Shown in pieces: positions 1 to 12,500 of a stretch of DNA of 64,000 nucleotides. Origin of the DNA: Parapristionchus giblindavisi (lineage: Eukaryota > Nematoda > Chromadorea > Rhabditida > Diplogasteridae). The DNA is taken from NCBI GenBank assembly GCA_943737045.1, contig CALSFV010000262.1, forward strand, positions 226,001 to 290,000, given 5' to 3'. The notes under the pieces were generated by a model that was given only the letters and a program-made list of their open reading frames with translations, did not search any database and was not told where the DNA came from. The translations under genes were made by a program, and so were the position numbers. How positions within the stretch are numbered: position 1 is the first letter of the stretch; each line of letters starts with the position of its first letter.

Positions 1-106
1 GATTCCACAATGCCCAAAGTACAAAAGTAGCTTTCACTCTGATAAGACCAAAAGAATACCTGACATGAAAAATTTTCTGCTAGACCCAGCGTGTCATATA
101 CCAAAC

Positions 107-126
107 GAAAGAGCAAAAAATTCTGA
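107..126 (+). repeat. 20-bp alpha/beta shared box (first copy; second at 260-279)
   Basis: A 20-base block beginning gaaagagc, with an A6 run and ending ttctga, occurs once in alpha (107-126) and once at the end of beta (260-279), exactly 153 bp apart. Identity stops on both sides (c versus t before, g versus a after). The block recurs in essentially every unit. Recombination or slippage between the two copies would convert L to S, or L to alpha-beta-beta; both products are present in the window. Occasional variants are gagcaaacaattc (right domain), aattgtgaat (left domain) and gaatgagc (51-57 kb). Confidence 0.9.
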
Positions 127-187
127 GTATTTTGCACGTTCCCATGTTGAACAACGGCCACTTCAGCCGAATTAACAAAATTGAATT

Positions 188-223
188 ATTCATTTTTGGC
201 AATAATGAATTCGTGACATGTCA
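188..223 (+). other. Beta-specific dyad and palindrome cluster
   Basis: Within 36 bp of beta there is an inverted repeat attcatt/aatgaat (188-194 and 204-210), an EcoRI hexamer overlapping its right arm (207-212) and a perfect 10-bp palindrome TGACATGTCA (214-223). The palindrome and EcoRI site persist in A and B subfamilies; the dyad exists only in A. A T-for-A change (gtgtcatgtc) breaks the palindrome in a subset of units, for example near 11250, 25070, 26855, 27664, 28153, 31408 and 32875. The cluster could be a protein-binding site, but nothing here proves it. Confidence 0.5.
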
Positions 224-642
224 ATGCTTTATCGAAACTTATCGTAGCATATACCACGTGAAAGAGCAAAAAATTCTGAATAATCTACACTTCAGTTCAT
301 GTCAAACTGTAATCTTGTGTTGATTCCACAATGCCCAAAGTACAAAAGTAGCTTTCACTCTGATAAGACCAAAAGAATACCTGACATGAAAAATTTTCTG
401 CTAGACCCAGCGTGTCATATACCAAACGAAAGAGCAAAAAATTCTGAGTATTTTGCACGTTCCCATGTTGAACAACGGCCACTTCAGCCGAATTAACAAA
501 ATTGAATTATTCATTTTTGGCAATAATGAATTCGTGACATGTCAATGCTTTATCGAAACTTATCGTAGCATATACCACGTGAAAGAGCAAAAAATTCTGA
601 ATAATCTACACTTCAGTTCATGTCAAACTGTAATCTTGTGTT

Positions 643-810
643 GATTCTACAATGCCCAAAGTACAAAAGTAGCTTTCACTCTGATAAGACCAAAAGAATA
701 CCTGACATGAAAAATTTTCTGCTAGACCCAGCGTGTCATATACCAAACGAAAGAGCAAAAAATTCTGAATAATCTACACTTCAGTTCATGTCAAACTGTA
801 ATCTTGTGTT
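643..810 (+). repeat. Representative short unit S (alpha only)
   Basis: This 168-bp unit equals a long unit from which the 153-bp beta has been removed between the two copies of the shared 20-bp block. It has the alpha-type left flank (ccaaac before gaaagagc) and goes straight into gaataatctac. It lacks the EcoRI, CACGTG and TGACATGTCA landmarks. About 92 such units are scattered through the window, singly or in runs of two or three, never more. This copy carries the minor variant gattctac in place of gattccac. Confidence 0.95.
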
Positions 811-1131
811 GATTCCACAATGCCCAAAGTACAAAAGTAGCTTTCACTCTGATAAGACCAAAACAATACCTGACATGAAAAATTTTCTGCTAGACCCAGC
901 CTGTCATATACCAAACGAAAGAGCAAAAAACTCTGAGTATTTTGCACGTCCCCATGTTGAACAACGGCCACTTCAGCCGAATTAACATAATTGCCCTATG
1001 CATTTTTGCCATTAAAGAATTCGTGACATGTCAATGCTTTATCGAAACTTATCGTAGCATATACCACGTGAAAGAGCAAAAAATTCAGAATAATCTACAC
1101 TTCAGTTCATGTAAAACTGTAATCTTGTGTT
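811..1131 (+). repeat. Representative long unit L, subfamily B beta
   Basis: It has the same 321-bp layout as the A-type unit, but the beta core at 988-1016 differs from type A at 8 of 29 positions (ttgccctatgcatttttgcc in place of ttgaattattcatttttgg), while sequence on either side is nearly identical. B-type units in the left half of the window usually also carry linked changes: cgtcccc for cgttccc, aaacaatacc for aaagaatacc, cgtcgcatat for cgtagcatat, and often aattgtgaat and catgtaaaac downstream. The changes abolish the attcatt/aatgaat dyad but keep the EcoRI site, TGACATGTCA and CACGTG. Confidence 0.93.
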
Positions 1132-4100
1132 GATTCCACAATGCCCAAAGTACAAAAGTAGCTTTCACTCTGATAAGACCAAAAGAATACCTGACATGAA
1201 CAATTTTCTGCTAGACCCAGCGTGTCATATACCAAACGAAAGAGCAAAAAATTCTGAATAATCTAAACTTCAGTTCATGTCAAACTGTAATCTCGTGTTT
1301 TTTTCCACAATGCCCAAAGTACAAAAGTAGCTTTCACTCTGATAAGACCAAAAGAATACCTGACATGAACAATTTTCTGCTAGACCCAGCGTGTCATATA
1401 CCAAACGAAAGAGCAAAAAATTCTGAATAATCTACACTTCAGTTCATGTCAAACTGTAATCTTGTGTTGATTCCACAATGCCCAAAGTACAAAAGTAGCT
1501 TTCACTCTGATAAGACCAAAAGAATACCTGACATGAAAAATTTTCTGCTAGACCCAGCGTGTCATATACCAAACGAAAGAGCAAAAAATTCTGAGTATTT
1601 TGCACGTTCCCATGTTGAACAACGGCCACTTCAGCCGAATTAACAAAATTGAATTATTCATTTTTGGCAATAATGAATTCGTGACATGTCAATGCTTTAT
1701 CGAAACTTATCGTAGCATATACCACGTGAAAGAGCAAAAAATTCTGAATAATCTACACTTCACTTCATGTCAAACTGTAATCTAGTGTTGATTCCACAAT
1801 GCCCAAAGTACAAAAGTAGCTTTCACTCTGATAAGACCAAAACAATACCTGACATGAAAAATTTTCTGCTAGACCCAGCCTGTCATATACCAAACGAAAG
1901 AGCAAAAAACTCTGAGTATTTTGCACGTCCCCATGTTGAACAACGGCCACTTCAGCCGAATTAACATAATTGCCCTATGCATTTTTGCCATTAAAGAATT
2001 CGTGACATGTCAATGCTTTATCGAAACTTATCGTCGCATATACCACGTGAAAGAGCAAAAAATTCTGAATAATCTACACTTCAGTTCATGTAAAACTGTA
2101 ATCTTGTGTTGATTCCACAATGCCCAAAGTACAAAAGTAGCTTTCACTCTGATAAGACCAAAAGAATACCTGACATGAAAAATTTTCTGCTAGACCCAGC
2201 GTGTCATATACCAAACGAAAGAGCAAAAAATTCTGAATAATTTACACTTCAGTTCATGTCAAACTGTAATCTTGTGTTGATTCCACAATGCCCAAAGTAC
2301 AAAAGTAGCTTTCACTCTGATAAGACCAAAAGAATACCTGACATGAAAAATTTTCTGCTAGACCCAGCGTGTCATATACCAAACGAAAGAGCAAAAAATT
2401 CTGAGTTTTTTGCACGTTCCCATGTTGAACAACGGCCACTTCAGCCGAATTAACAAAATTGAATTATTCATTTTTGGCAATAATGAATTCGTGACATGTC
2501 AATGCTTTATCGAAACTTATCGTAGCATATACCACGTGAAAGAGCAAAAAATTCTGAATAATCTACACTTCACTTCATGTCAAACTGTAATCTAGTGTTG
2601 ATTCCACAATGCCCAAAGTACAAAAGTAGCTTTCACTCTGATAAGACCAAAACAATACCTGACATGAAAAATTTTCTGCTAGACCCAGCCTGTCATATAC
2701 CAAACGAAAGAGCAAAAAACTCTGAGTATTTTGCACGTCCCCATGTTGAACAACGGCCACTTCAGCCGAATTAACATAATTGCCCTATGCATTTTTGCCA
2801 TTAAAGAATTCGTGACATGTCAATGCTTTATCGAAACTTATCGTAGCATATACCACGTGAAAGAGCAAAAAATTCAGAATAATCTACACTTCAGTTCATG
2901 TAAAACTGTAATCTTGTGTTGATTCCACAATGCCCAAAGTACAAAAGTAGCTTTCACTCTGATAAGACCAAAAGAATACCTGACATGAAAAATTTTCTGC
3001 TAGACCCAGCGTGTCATATACCAAACGAAAGAGCAAAAAATTCTGAATAATCTAAACTTCAGTTCATGTCAAACTGTAATCTCGTGTTTTTTTCCACAAT
3101 GCCCAAAGTACAAAAGTAGCTTTCACTCTGATAAGACCAAAAGAATACCTGACATGAACAATTTTCTGCTAGACCCAGCGTGTCATATACCAAACGAAAG
3201 AGCAAAAAATTCTGAATAATCTACACTTCAGTTCATGTCAAACTGTAATCTTGTGTTGATTCCACAATGCCCAAAGTACAAAAGTAGCTTTCACTCTGAT
3301 AAGACCAAAAGAATACCTGACATGAAAAATTTTCTGCTAGACCCAGCGTGTCATATACCAAACGAAAGAGCAAAAAATTCTGAGTATTTTGCACGTTCCC
3401 ATGTTGAACAACGGCCACTTCAGCCGAATTAACAAAATTGAATTATTCATTTTTGGCAATAATGAATTCGTGACATGTCAATGCTTTATCGAAACTTATC
3501 GTAGCATATACCACGTGAAAGAGCAAAAAATTCTGAATAATCTACACTTCACTTCATGTCAAACTGTAATCTAGTGTTGATTCCACAATGCCCAAAGTAC
3601 AAAAGTAGCTTTCACTCTGATAAGACCAAAACAATACCTGACATGAAAAATTTTCTGCTAGACCCAGCCTGTCATATACCAAACGAAAGAGCAAAAAACT
3701 CTGAGTATTTTGCACGTCCCCATGTTGAACAACGGCCACTTCAGCCGAATTAACATAATTGCCCTATGCATTTTTGCCATTAAAGAATTCGTGACATGTC
3801 AATGCTTTATCGAAACTTATCGTCGCATATACCACGTGAAAGAGCAAAAAATTCTGAATAATCTACACTTCAGTTCATGTAAAACTGTAATCTTGTGTTG
3901 ATTCCACAATGCCCAAAGTACAAAAGTAGCTTTCACTCTGATAAGACCAAAAGAATACCTGACATGAAAAATTTTCTGCTAGACCCAGCGTGTCATATAC
4001 CAAACGAAAGAGCAAAAAATTCTGAATAATTTACACTTCAGTTCATGTCAAACTGTAATCTTGTGTTGATTCCACAATGCCCAAAGTACAAAAGTAGCTT

Positions 4101-4388
4101 TCACTCTGATAAGACCAAAAGAATACCTGACATGAAAAATTTTCTGCTAGACCCAGCGTGTCATATACCAAACGAAAGAGCAAAAAATTCTGAGTATTTT
4201 GCACGTTCCCATGTTGAACAACGGCCACTTCAGCCGAATTAACAAAATTGAATTATTCATTTTTGGCAATAATGAATTCGTGACATGTCAATGCTTTATC
4301 GAAACTTATCGTAGCATATACCACGTGAAAGAGCAAAAAATTCTGAATAATCTACACTTCAGTTCATGTCAAACTGTAATCTTGTGTT
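811..4388 (+). repeat. Two copies of a 1789-bp higher-order repeat
   Basis: Blocks at about 811-2599 and 2600-4388 share the same unit order (L, S, S, L, L, S, L) and rare markers 1789 bp apart. These are a 169-bp short unit with ctcgtg followed by seven T (near 1294 and 3083), the aataatttac variant (2236 and 4025), and long units with cacttcatg and atctagtg. The period is 4 x 321 + 3 x 168 + 1, the extra base being the seventh T. The copies are not identical: for example gagttttttgc at 2404 occurs only in the first. Confidence 0.8.
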
Positions 4389-7300
4389 GATTCCACAATG
4401 CCCAAAGTACAAAAGTAGCTTTCACTCTGATAAGACCAAAAGAATACCTGACATGAAAAATTTTCTGCTAGACCCAGCGTGTCATATACCAAACGAAAGA
4501 GCAAAAAATTCTGAGTATTTTGCACGTTCCCATGTTGAACAACGGCCACTTCAGCCGAATTAACAAAATTGAATTATTCATTTTTGGCAATAATGAATTC
4601 GTGACATGTCAATGCTTTATCGAAACTTATCGTAGCATATACCACGTGAAAGAGCAAAAAATTCTGAATAATCTACACTTCAGTTCATGTCAAACTGTAA
4701 TCTTGTGTTGATTCTACAATGCCCAAAGTACAAAAGTAGCTTTCACTCTGATAAGACCAAAAGAATACCTGACATGAAAAATTTTCTGCTAGACCCAGCG
4801 TGTCATATACCAAACGAAAGAGCAAAAAATTCTGAATAATCTACACTTCAGTTCATGTCAAACTGTAATCTTGTGTTGATTCCACAATGCCCAAAGTACA
4901 AAAGTAGCTTTCACTCTGATAAGACCAAAACAATACCTGACATGAAAAATTTTCTGCTAGACCCAGCGTGTCATATACCAAACGAAAGAGCAAAAAATTC
5001 TGAGTATTTTGCACGTTCCCATGTTGAACAACGGCCACTTCAGCCGAATTAACATAATTGCCCTATGCATTTTTGCCATTAAAGAATTCGTGACATGTCA
5101 ATGCTTTATCGAAACTTATCGTCGCATATACCACGTGAAAGAGCAAAAAATTGTGAATAATCTACACTTCAGTTCATGTAAAACTGTAATCTTGTGTTGA
5201 TTCCACAATGCCCAAAGTACAAAAGTAGCTTTCACTCTGATAAGACCAAAACAATACCTGACATGAAAAATTTTCTGCTAGACCCAGCGTGTCATATACC
5301 AAACGAAAGAGCAAAAAATTCTGAGTATTTTGCACGTCCCCATGTTGAACAACGGCCACTTCAGCCGAATTAACATAATTGCCCTATGCATTTTTGCCAT
5401 TAAAGAATTCGTGACATGTCAATGCTTTATCGAAACTTATCGTCGCATATACCACGTGAAAGAGCAAAAAATTGTGAATAATCTACACTTCAGTTCATGT
5501 AAAACTGTAATCTTGTGTTGATTCCACAATGCCCAAAGTACAAAAGTAGCTTTCACTCTGATAAGACCAAAAGAATACCTGACATGAAAAATTTTCTGCT
5601 AGACCCAGCGTGTCATATACCAAACGAAAGAGCAAAAAATTCTGAATAATCTACACTTCAGTTCATGTCAAACTGTAATCTTGTGTTGATTCCACAATGC
5701 CCAAAGTACAAAAGTAGCTTTCACTCTGATAAGACCAAAAGAATACCTGACATGAAAAATTTTCTGCTAGACCCAGCGTGTCATATACCAAACGAAAGAG
5801 CAAAAAATTCTGAGTATTTTGCACGTTCCCATGTTGAACAACGGCCACTTCAGCCGAATTAACAAAATTGAATTATTCATTTTTGGCAATAATGAATTCG
5901 TGACATGTCAATGCTTTATCGAAACTTATCGTCGCATATACCACGTGAAAGAGCAAAAAATTGTGAATAATCTACACTTCAGTTCATGTAAAACTGTAAT
6001 CTTGTGTTGATTCCACAATGCCCAAAGTACAAAAGTAGCTTTCACTCTGATAAGACCAAAACAATACCTGACATGAAAAATTTTCTGCTAGACCCAGCGT
6101 GTCATATACCAAACGAAAGAGCAAAAAATTCTGAGTATTTTGCACGTCCCCATGTTGAACAACGGCCACTTCAGCCGAATTAACATAATTGCCCTATGCA
6201 TTTTTGCCATTAAAGAATTCGTGACATGTCAATGCTTTATCGAAACTTATCGTCGCATATACCACGTGAAAGAGCAAAAAATTGTGAATAATCTACACTT
6301 CAGTTCATGTAAAACTGTAATCTTGTGTTGATTCCACAATGCCCAAAGTACAAAAGTAGCTTTCACTCTGATAAGACCAAAAGAATACCTGACATGAAAA
6401 ATTTTCTGCTAGACCCAGCGTGTCATATACCAAACGAAAGAGCAAAAAATTCTGAATAATCTACACTTCAGTTCATGTCAAACTGTAATCTTGTGTTGAT
6501 TCCACAATGCCCAAAGTACAAAAGTAGCTTTCACTCTGATAAGACCAAAAGAATACCTGACATGAAAAATTTTCTGCTAGACCCAGCGTGTCATATACCA
6601 AACGAAAGAGCAAAAAATTCTGAGTATTTTGCACGTTCCCATGTTGAACAACGGCCACTTCAGCCGAATTAACAAAATTGAATTATTCATTTTTGGCAAT
6701 AATGAATTCGTGACATGTCAATGCTTTATCGAAACTTATCGTCGCATATACCACGTGAAAGAGCAAAAAATTGTGAATAATCTACACTTCAGTTCATGTA
6801 AAACTGTAATCTTGTGTTGATTCCACAATGCCCAAAGTACAAAAGTAGCTTTCACTCTGATAAGACCAAAAGAATACCTGACATGAAAAATTTTCTGCTA
6901 GACCCAGCGTGTCATATACCAAACGAAAGAGCAAAAAATTCTGAATAATCTACACTTCAGTTCATGTCAAACTGTAATCTTGTGTTGATTCCACAATGCC
7001 CAAAGTACAAAAGTAGCTTTCACTCTGATAAGACCAAAAGAATACCTGACATGAAAAATTTTCTGCTAGACCCAGCGTGTCATATACCAAACGAAAGAGC
7101 AAAAAAATCTGAGTATTTTGCACGTTCCCATGTTGAACAACGGCCACTTCAGCCGAATTAACAAAATTGAATTATTCATTTTTGGCAATAATGAATTCGT
7201 GACATGTCAATGCTTTATCGAAACTTATCGTAGCATATACCACGTGAAAGAGCAAAAAATTCTGAATAATCTACACTTCAGTTCATGTCAAACTGTAATC

Positions 7301-9584
7301 TTGTGTTGATTCTACAATGCCCAAAGTACAAAAGTAGCTTTCACTCTGATAAGACCAAAAGAATACCTGACATGAAAAATTTTCTGCTAGACCCAGCGTG
7401 TCATATACCAAACGAAAGAGCAAAAAATTCTGAATAATCTACACTTCAGTTCATGTCAAACTGTAATCTTGTGTTGATTCCACAATGCCCAAAGTACAAA
7501 AGTAGCTTTCACTCTGATAAGACCAAAACAATACCTGACATGAAAAATTTTCTGCTAGACCCAGCGTGTCATATACCAAACGAAAGAGCAAAAAATTCTG
7601 AGTATTTTGCACGTTCCCATGTTGAACAACGGCCACTTCAGCCGAATTAACATAATTGCCCTATGCATTTTTGCCATTAAAGAATTCGTGACATGTCAAT
7701 GCTTTATCGAAACTTATCGTCGCATATACCACGTGAAAGAGCAAAAAATTGTGAATAATCTACACTTCAGTTCATGTAAAACTGTAATCTTGTGTTGATT
7801 CCACAATGCCCAAAGTACAAAAGTAGCTTTCACTCTGATAAGACCAAAACAATACCTGACATGAAAAATTTTCTGCTAGACCCAGCGTGTCATATACCAA
7901 ACGAAAGAGCAAAAAATTCTGAGTATTTTGCACGTCCCCATGTTGAACAACGGCCACTTCAGCCGAATTAACATAATTGCCCTATGCATTTTTGCCATTA
8001 AAGAATTCGTGACATGTCAATGCTTTATCGAAACTTATCGTCGCATATACCACGTGAAAGAGCAAAAAATTGTGAATAATCTACACTTCAGTTCATGTAA
8101 AACTGTAATCTTGTGTTGATTCCACAATGCCCAAAGTACAAAAGTAGCTTTCACTCTGATAAGACCAAAAGAATACCTGACATGAAAAATTTTCTGCTAG
8201 ACCCAGCGTGTCATATACCAAACGAAAGAGCAAAAAATTCTGAATAATCTACACTTCAGTTCATGTCAAACTGTAATCTTGTGTTGATTCCACAATGCCC
8301 AAAGTACAAAAGTAGCTTTCACTCTGATAAGACCAAAAGAATACCTGACATGAAAAATTTTCTGCTAGACCCAGCGTGTCATATACCAAACGAAAGAGCA
8401 AAAAATTCTGAGTATTTTGCACGTTCCCATGTTGAACAACGGCCACTTCAGCCGAATTAACAAAATTGAATTATTCATTTTTGGCAATAATGAATTCGTG
8501 ACATGTCAATGCTTTATCGAAACTTATCGTCGCATATACCACGTGAAAGAGCAAAAAATTGTGAATAATCTACACTTCAGTTCATGTAAAACTGTAATCT
8601 TGTGTTGATTCCACAATGCCCAAAGTACAAAAGTAGCTTTCACTCTGATAAGACCAAAACAATACCTGACATGAAAAATTTTCTGCTAGACCCAGCGTGT
8701 CATATACCAAACGAAAGAGCAAAAAATTCTGAGTATTTTGCACGTCCCCATGTTGAACAACGGCCACTTCAGCCGAATTAACATAATTGCCCTATGCATT
8801 TTTGCCATTAAAGAATTCGTGACATGTCAATGCTTTATCGAAACTTATCGTCCAATATACCACGTGAAAGAGCAAAAAATTGTGAATAATCTACACTTCA
8901 GTTCATGTAAAACTGTAATCTTGTGTTGATTCCACAATGCCCAAAGTACAAAAGTAGCTTTCACTCTGATAAGACCAAAAGAATACCTGACATGAAAAAT
9001 TTTCTGCTAGACCCAGCGTGTCATATACCAAACGAAAGAGCAAAAAATTCTGAATAATCTACACTTCAGTTCATGTCAAACTGTAATCTTGTGTTGATTC
9101 CACAATGCCCAAAGTACAAAAGTAGCTTTCACTCTGATAAGACCAAAAGAATACCTGACATGAAAAATTTTCTGCTAGACCCAGCGTGTCATATACCAAA
9201 CGAAAGAGCAAAAAATTCTGAGTATTTTGCACGTTCCCATGTTGAACAACGGCCACTTCAGCCGAATTAACAAAATTGAATTATTCATTTTTGGCAATAA
9301 TGAATTCGTGACATGTCAATGCTTTATCGAAACTTATCGTCGCATATACCACGTGAAAGAGCAAAAAATTGTGAATAATCTACACTTCAGTTCATGTAAA
9401 ACTGTAATCTTGTGTTGATTCCACAATGCCCAAAGTACAAAAGTAGCTTTCACTCTGATAAGACCAAAAGAATACCTGACATGAAAAATTTTCTGCTAGA
9501 CCCAGCGTGTCATATACCAAACGAAAGAGCAAAAAATTCTGAATAATCTACACTTCAGTTCATGTCAAACTGTAATCTTGTGTT
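4389..9584 (+). repeat. Two copies of a 2598-bp higher-order repeat
   Basis: Beta landmarks at 4520, 5009, 5330, 5819, 6140, 6629 and 7118 recur at +2598 bp (7118, 7607, 7928, 8417, 8738, 9227, 9716) with the same A/B types and the same linked variants. The period equals 6 x 321 + 4 x 168. Blocks are about 4389-6986 and 6987-9584. Private changes such as gcaaaaaaatctg near 7100 and cgtccaatat near 8850 show some divergence after duplication. Confidence 0.78.
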
Positions 9585-12500
9585 GATTCCACAATGCCCA
9601 AAGTACAAAAGTAGCTTTCACTCTGATAAGACCAAAAGAATACCTGACATGAAAAATTTTCTGCTAGACCCAGCGTGTCATATACCAAACGAAAGAGCAA
9701 AAAATTCTGAGTATTTTGCACGTTCCCATGTTGAACAACGGCCACTTCAGCCGAATTAACAAAATTGAATTATTCATTTTTGGCAATAATGAATTCGTGA
9801 CATGTCAATGCTTTATCGAAACTTATCGTAGCATATACCACGTGAAAGAGCAAAAAATTCTGAATAATCTACACTTCACTTCATGTCAAACTGTAATCTA
9901 GTGTTGATTCCACAATGCCCAAAGTACAAAAGTAGCTTTCACTCTGATAAGACCAAAACAATACCTGACATGAAAAATTTTCTGCTAGACCCAGCGTGTC
10001 ATATGCCAAACGAAAGAGCAAAAAATTCTGAGTATTTTGCACGTCCCCATGTTGAACAACGGCCACTTCAGCCGAATTAACATAATTGCCCTATGCATTT
10101 TTGCCATTAAAGAATTCGTGACATGTCAATGCTTTATCGAAACTTATCGTCGCATATACCACGTGAAAGAGCAAAAAATTGTGAATAATCTACACTTCAG
10201 TTCATGTAAAACTGTAATCTTGTGTTGATTCCACAATGCCCAAAGTACAAAAGTAGCTTTCACTCTGATAAGACCAAAAGAATACCTGACATGAAATATT
10301 TTCTGCTAGACCCAGCGTGTCATATACCAAACGAAAGAGCAAAAAATTCTGAATAATCTACACTTCAGTTCATGTCAAACTGTAATCTTGTGTTGATTCC
10401 ACAATGCCCAAAGTACAAAAGTAGCTTTCACTCTGATAAGACCAAAAGAATACCTGACATGAAAAATTTTCTGCTAGACCCAGCGTGTCATATACCAAAC
10501 GAAAGAGCAAAAAATTCTGAGTATTTTGCACGTTCCCATGTTGAACAACGGCCACTTCAGCCGAATTAACAAAATTGAATTATTCATTTTTGGCAATAAT
10601 GAATTCGTGACATGTCAATGCTTTATCGAAACTTATCGTAGCATATACCACGTGAAAGAGCAAAAAATTCTGAATAATCTACACTTCACTTCATGTCAAA
10701 CTGTAATCTAGTGTTGATTCCACAATGCCCAAAGTACAAAAGTAGCTTTCACTCTGATAAGACCAAAACAATACCTGACATGAAAAATTTTCTGCTAGAC
10801 CCAGCGTGTCATATGCCAAACGAAAGAGCAAAAAATTCTGAGTATTTTGCACGTCCCCATGTTGAACAACGGCCACTTCAGCCGAATTAACATAATTGCC
10901 CTATGCATTTTTGTCATTAAAGAATTCGTGACATGTCAATGCTTTATCGAAACTTATCGTCGCATATACCACGTGAAAGAGCAAAAAATTGTGAATAATC
11001 TACACTTCAGTTCATGTCAAACTGTAATCTTGTGTTGATTCCACAATGCCCAAAGTACAAAAGTAGCTTTCACTCTGATAAGACCAAAACAATACCTGAC
11101 ATGAAAAATTTTCTGCTAGACCCAGCGTGTCATATACCAAACGAAAGAGCAAAAAATTCTGAGTATTTTGCACGTTCCCATGTTGAACAACGGCCACTTC
11201 AGCCGAATTAACAAAATTGAATTATTCATTTTTGGCAATAATGAATTCGTGTCATGTCAATGCTTTATCGAAACTTATCGTAGCATATACCACGTGAAAG
11301 AGCAAAAAATTCTGAATAATCTACACTTCACTTCATGTCAAACTGTAATCTAGTGTTGATTCCACAATGCCCAAAGTACAAAAGTAGCTTTCACTCTGAT
11401 AAGACCAAAAGAATACCTGACATGAAAAATTTTCTGCTAGACCCAGCGTGTCATATACCAAACGAAAGAGCAAAAAATTCTGAATAATCTACACTTCAGT
11501 TCATGTCAAACTGTAATCTTGTGTTGATTCCACAATGCCCAAAGTACAAAAGTAGCTTTCACTCTGATAAGACCAAAAGAATACCTGACATGAAAAATTT
11601 TCTGCTAGACCCAGCGTGTCATATACCAAACGAAAGAGCAAAAAATTCTGAGTATTTTGCACGTTCCCATGTTGAACAACGGCCACTTCAGCCGAATTAA
11701 CAAAATTGAATTATTCATTTTTGGCAATAATGAATTCGTGACATGTCAATGCTTTATCGAAACTTATCGTCGCATATACCACGTGAAAGAGCAAAAAATT
11801 GTGAATAATCTACACTTCAGTTCATGTAAAACTGTAATCTTGTGTTGATTCCACAATGCCCAAAGTACAAAAGTAGCTTTCACTCTGATAAGACCAAAAG
11901 AATACCTGACATGAAAAATTTTCTGCTAGACCCAGCGTGTCATATACCAAACGAAAGAGCAAAAAATTCTGAATAATCTACACTTCAGTTCATGTCAAAC
12001 TGTAATCTTGTGTTGATTCCACAATGCCCAAAGTACAAAAGTAGCTTTCACTCTGATAAGACCAAAAGAATACCTGACATGAAAAATTTTCTGCTAGACC
12101 CAGCGTGTCATATACCAAACGAAAGAGCAAAAAATTCTGAGTATTTTGCACGTTCCCATGTTGAACAACGGCCACTTCAGCCGAATTAACAAAATTGAAT
12201 TATTCATTTTTGGCAATAATGAATTCGTGACATGTCAATGCTTTATCGAAACTTATCGTAGCATATACCACGTGAAAGAGCAAAAAATTCTGAATAATCT
12301 ACACTTCACTTCATGTCAAACTGTAATCTAGTGTTGATTCCACAATGCCCAAAGTACAAAAGTAGCTTTCACTCTGATAAGACCAAAACAATACCTGACA
12401 TGAAAAATTTTCTGCTAGACCCAGCGTGTCATATGCCAAACGAAAGAGCAAAAAATTCTGAGTATTTTGCACGTCCCCATGTTGAACAACGGCCACTTCA

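Larger units (their letters stand above)
1..321 (+). repeat. Representative long unit L (alpha+beta, subfamily A)
   Basis: The alpha monomer occupies 1-124 and 278-321, and the beta monomer (153 bp) occupies 125-277, from gagtattttgcac to the second gcaaaaaattct. The two monomers share a perfect 20-bp block at 107-126 and 260-279. Landmarks inside beta are an EcoRI site (207-212), a 10-bp palindrome TGACATGTCA (214-223), a CACGTG hexamer (255-260) and a 7-bp dyad attcatt/aatgaat with a 9-nt loop (188-210). The phase is arbitrary, chosen because the window begins there. This copy carries the A-type beta core (ttgaattattcatttttgg). Confidence 0.95.

Noticed and set aside
209..225. CENP-B box-like sequence in beta (attcgtgacatgtcaat)
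   Set aside because: The TTCG half and the central A match, but the essential CGGG half is tcaa, so only about 5 of 9 fixed positions agree. I do not call it a CENP-B box.
255..260. CACGTG as an E-box / transcription-factor site
   Set aside because: A six-base palindrome repeated with the satellite is no evidence of regulation, and no gene lies nearby. It is kept only as a beta landmark.
132..496. Recurring open frames of 61-65 codons on both strands in every long unit (for example 132-323 and 299-496 on +, 297-482 on -)
   Set aside because: They overlap each other on opposite strands, have no recognisable domain, and exist only because the repeat is homogenised. Their ends shift with single-base variants, as expected of non-coding satellite.
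1294..1310. Seven-T and six-T tracts as terminators
   Set aside because: They are sequence variants of gtgttgattcc in some units, with no stem before them and no gene to terminate.
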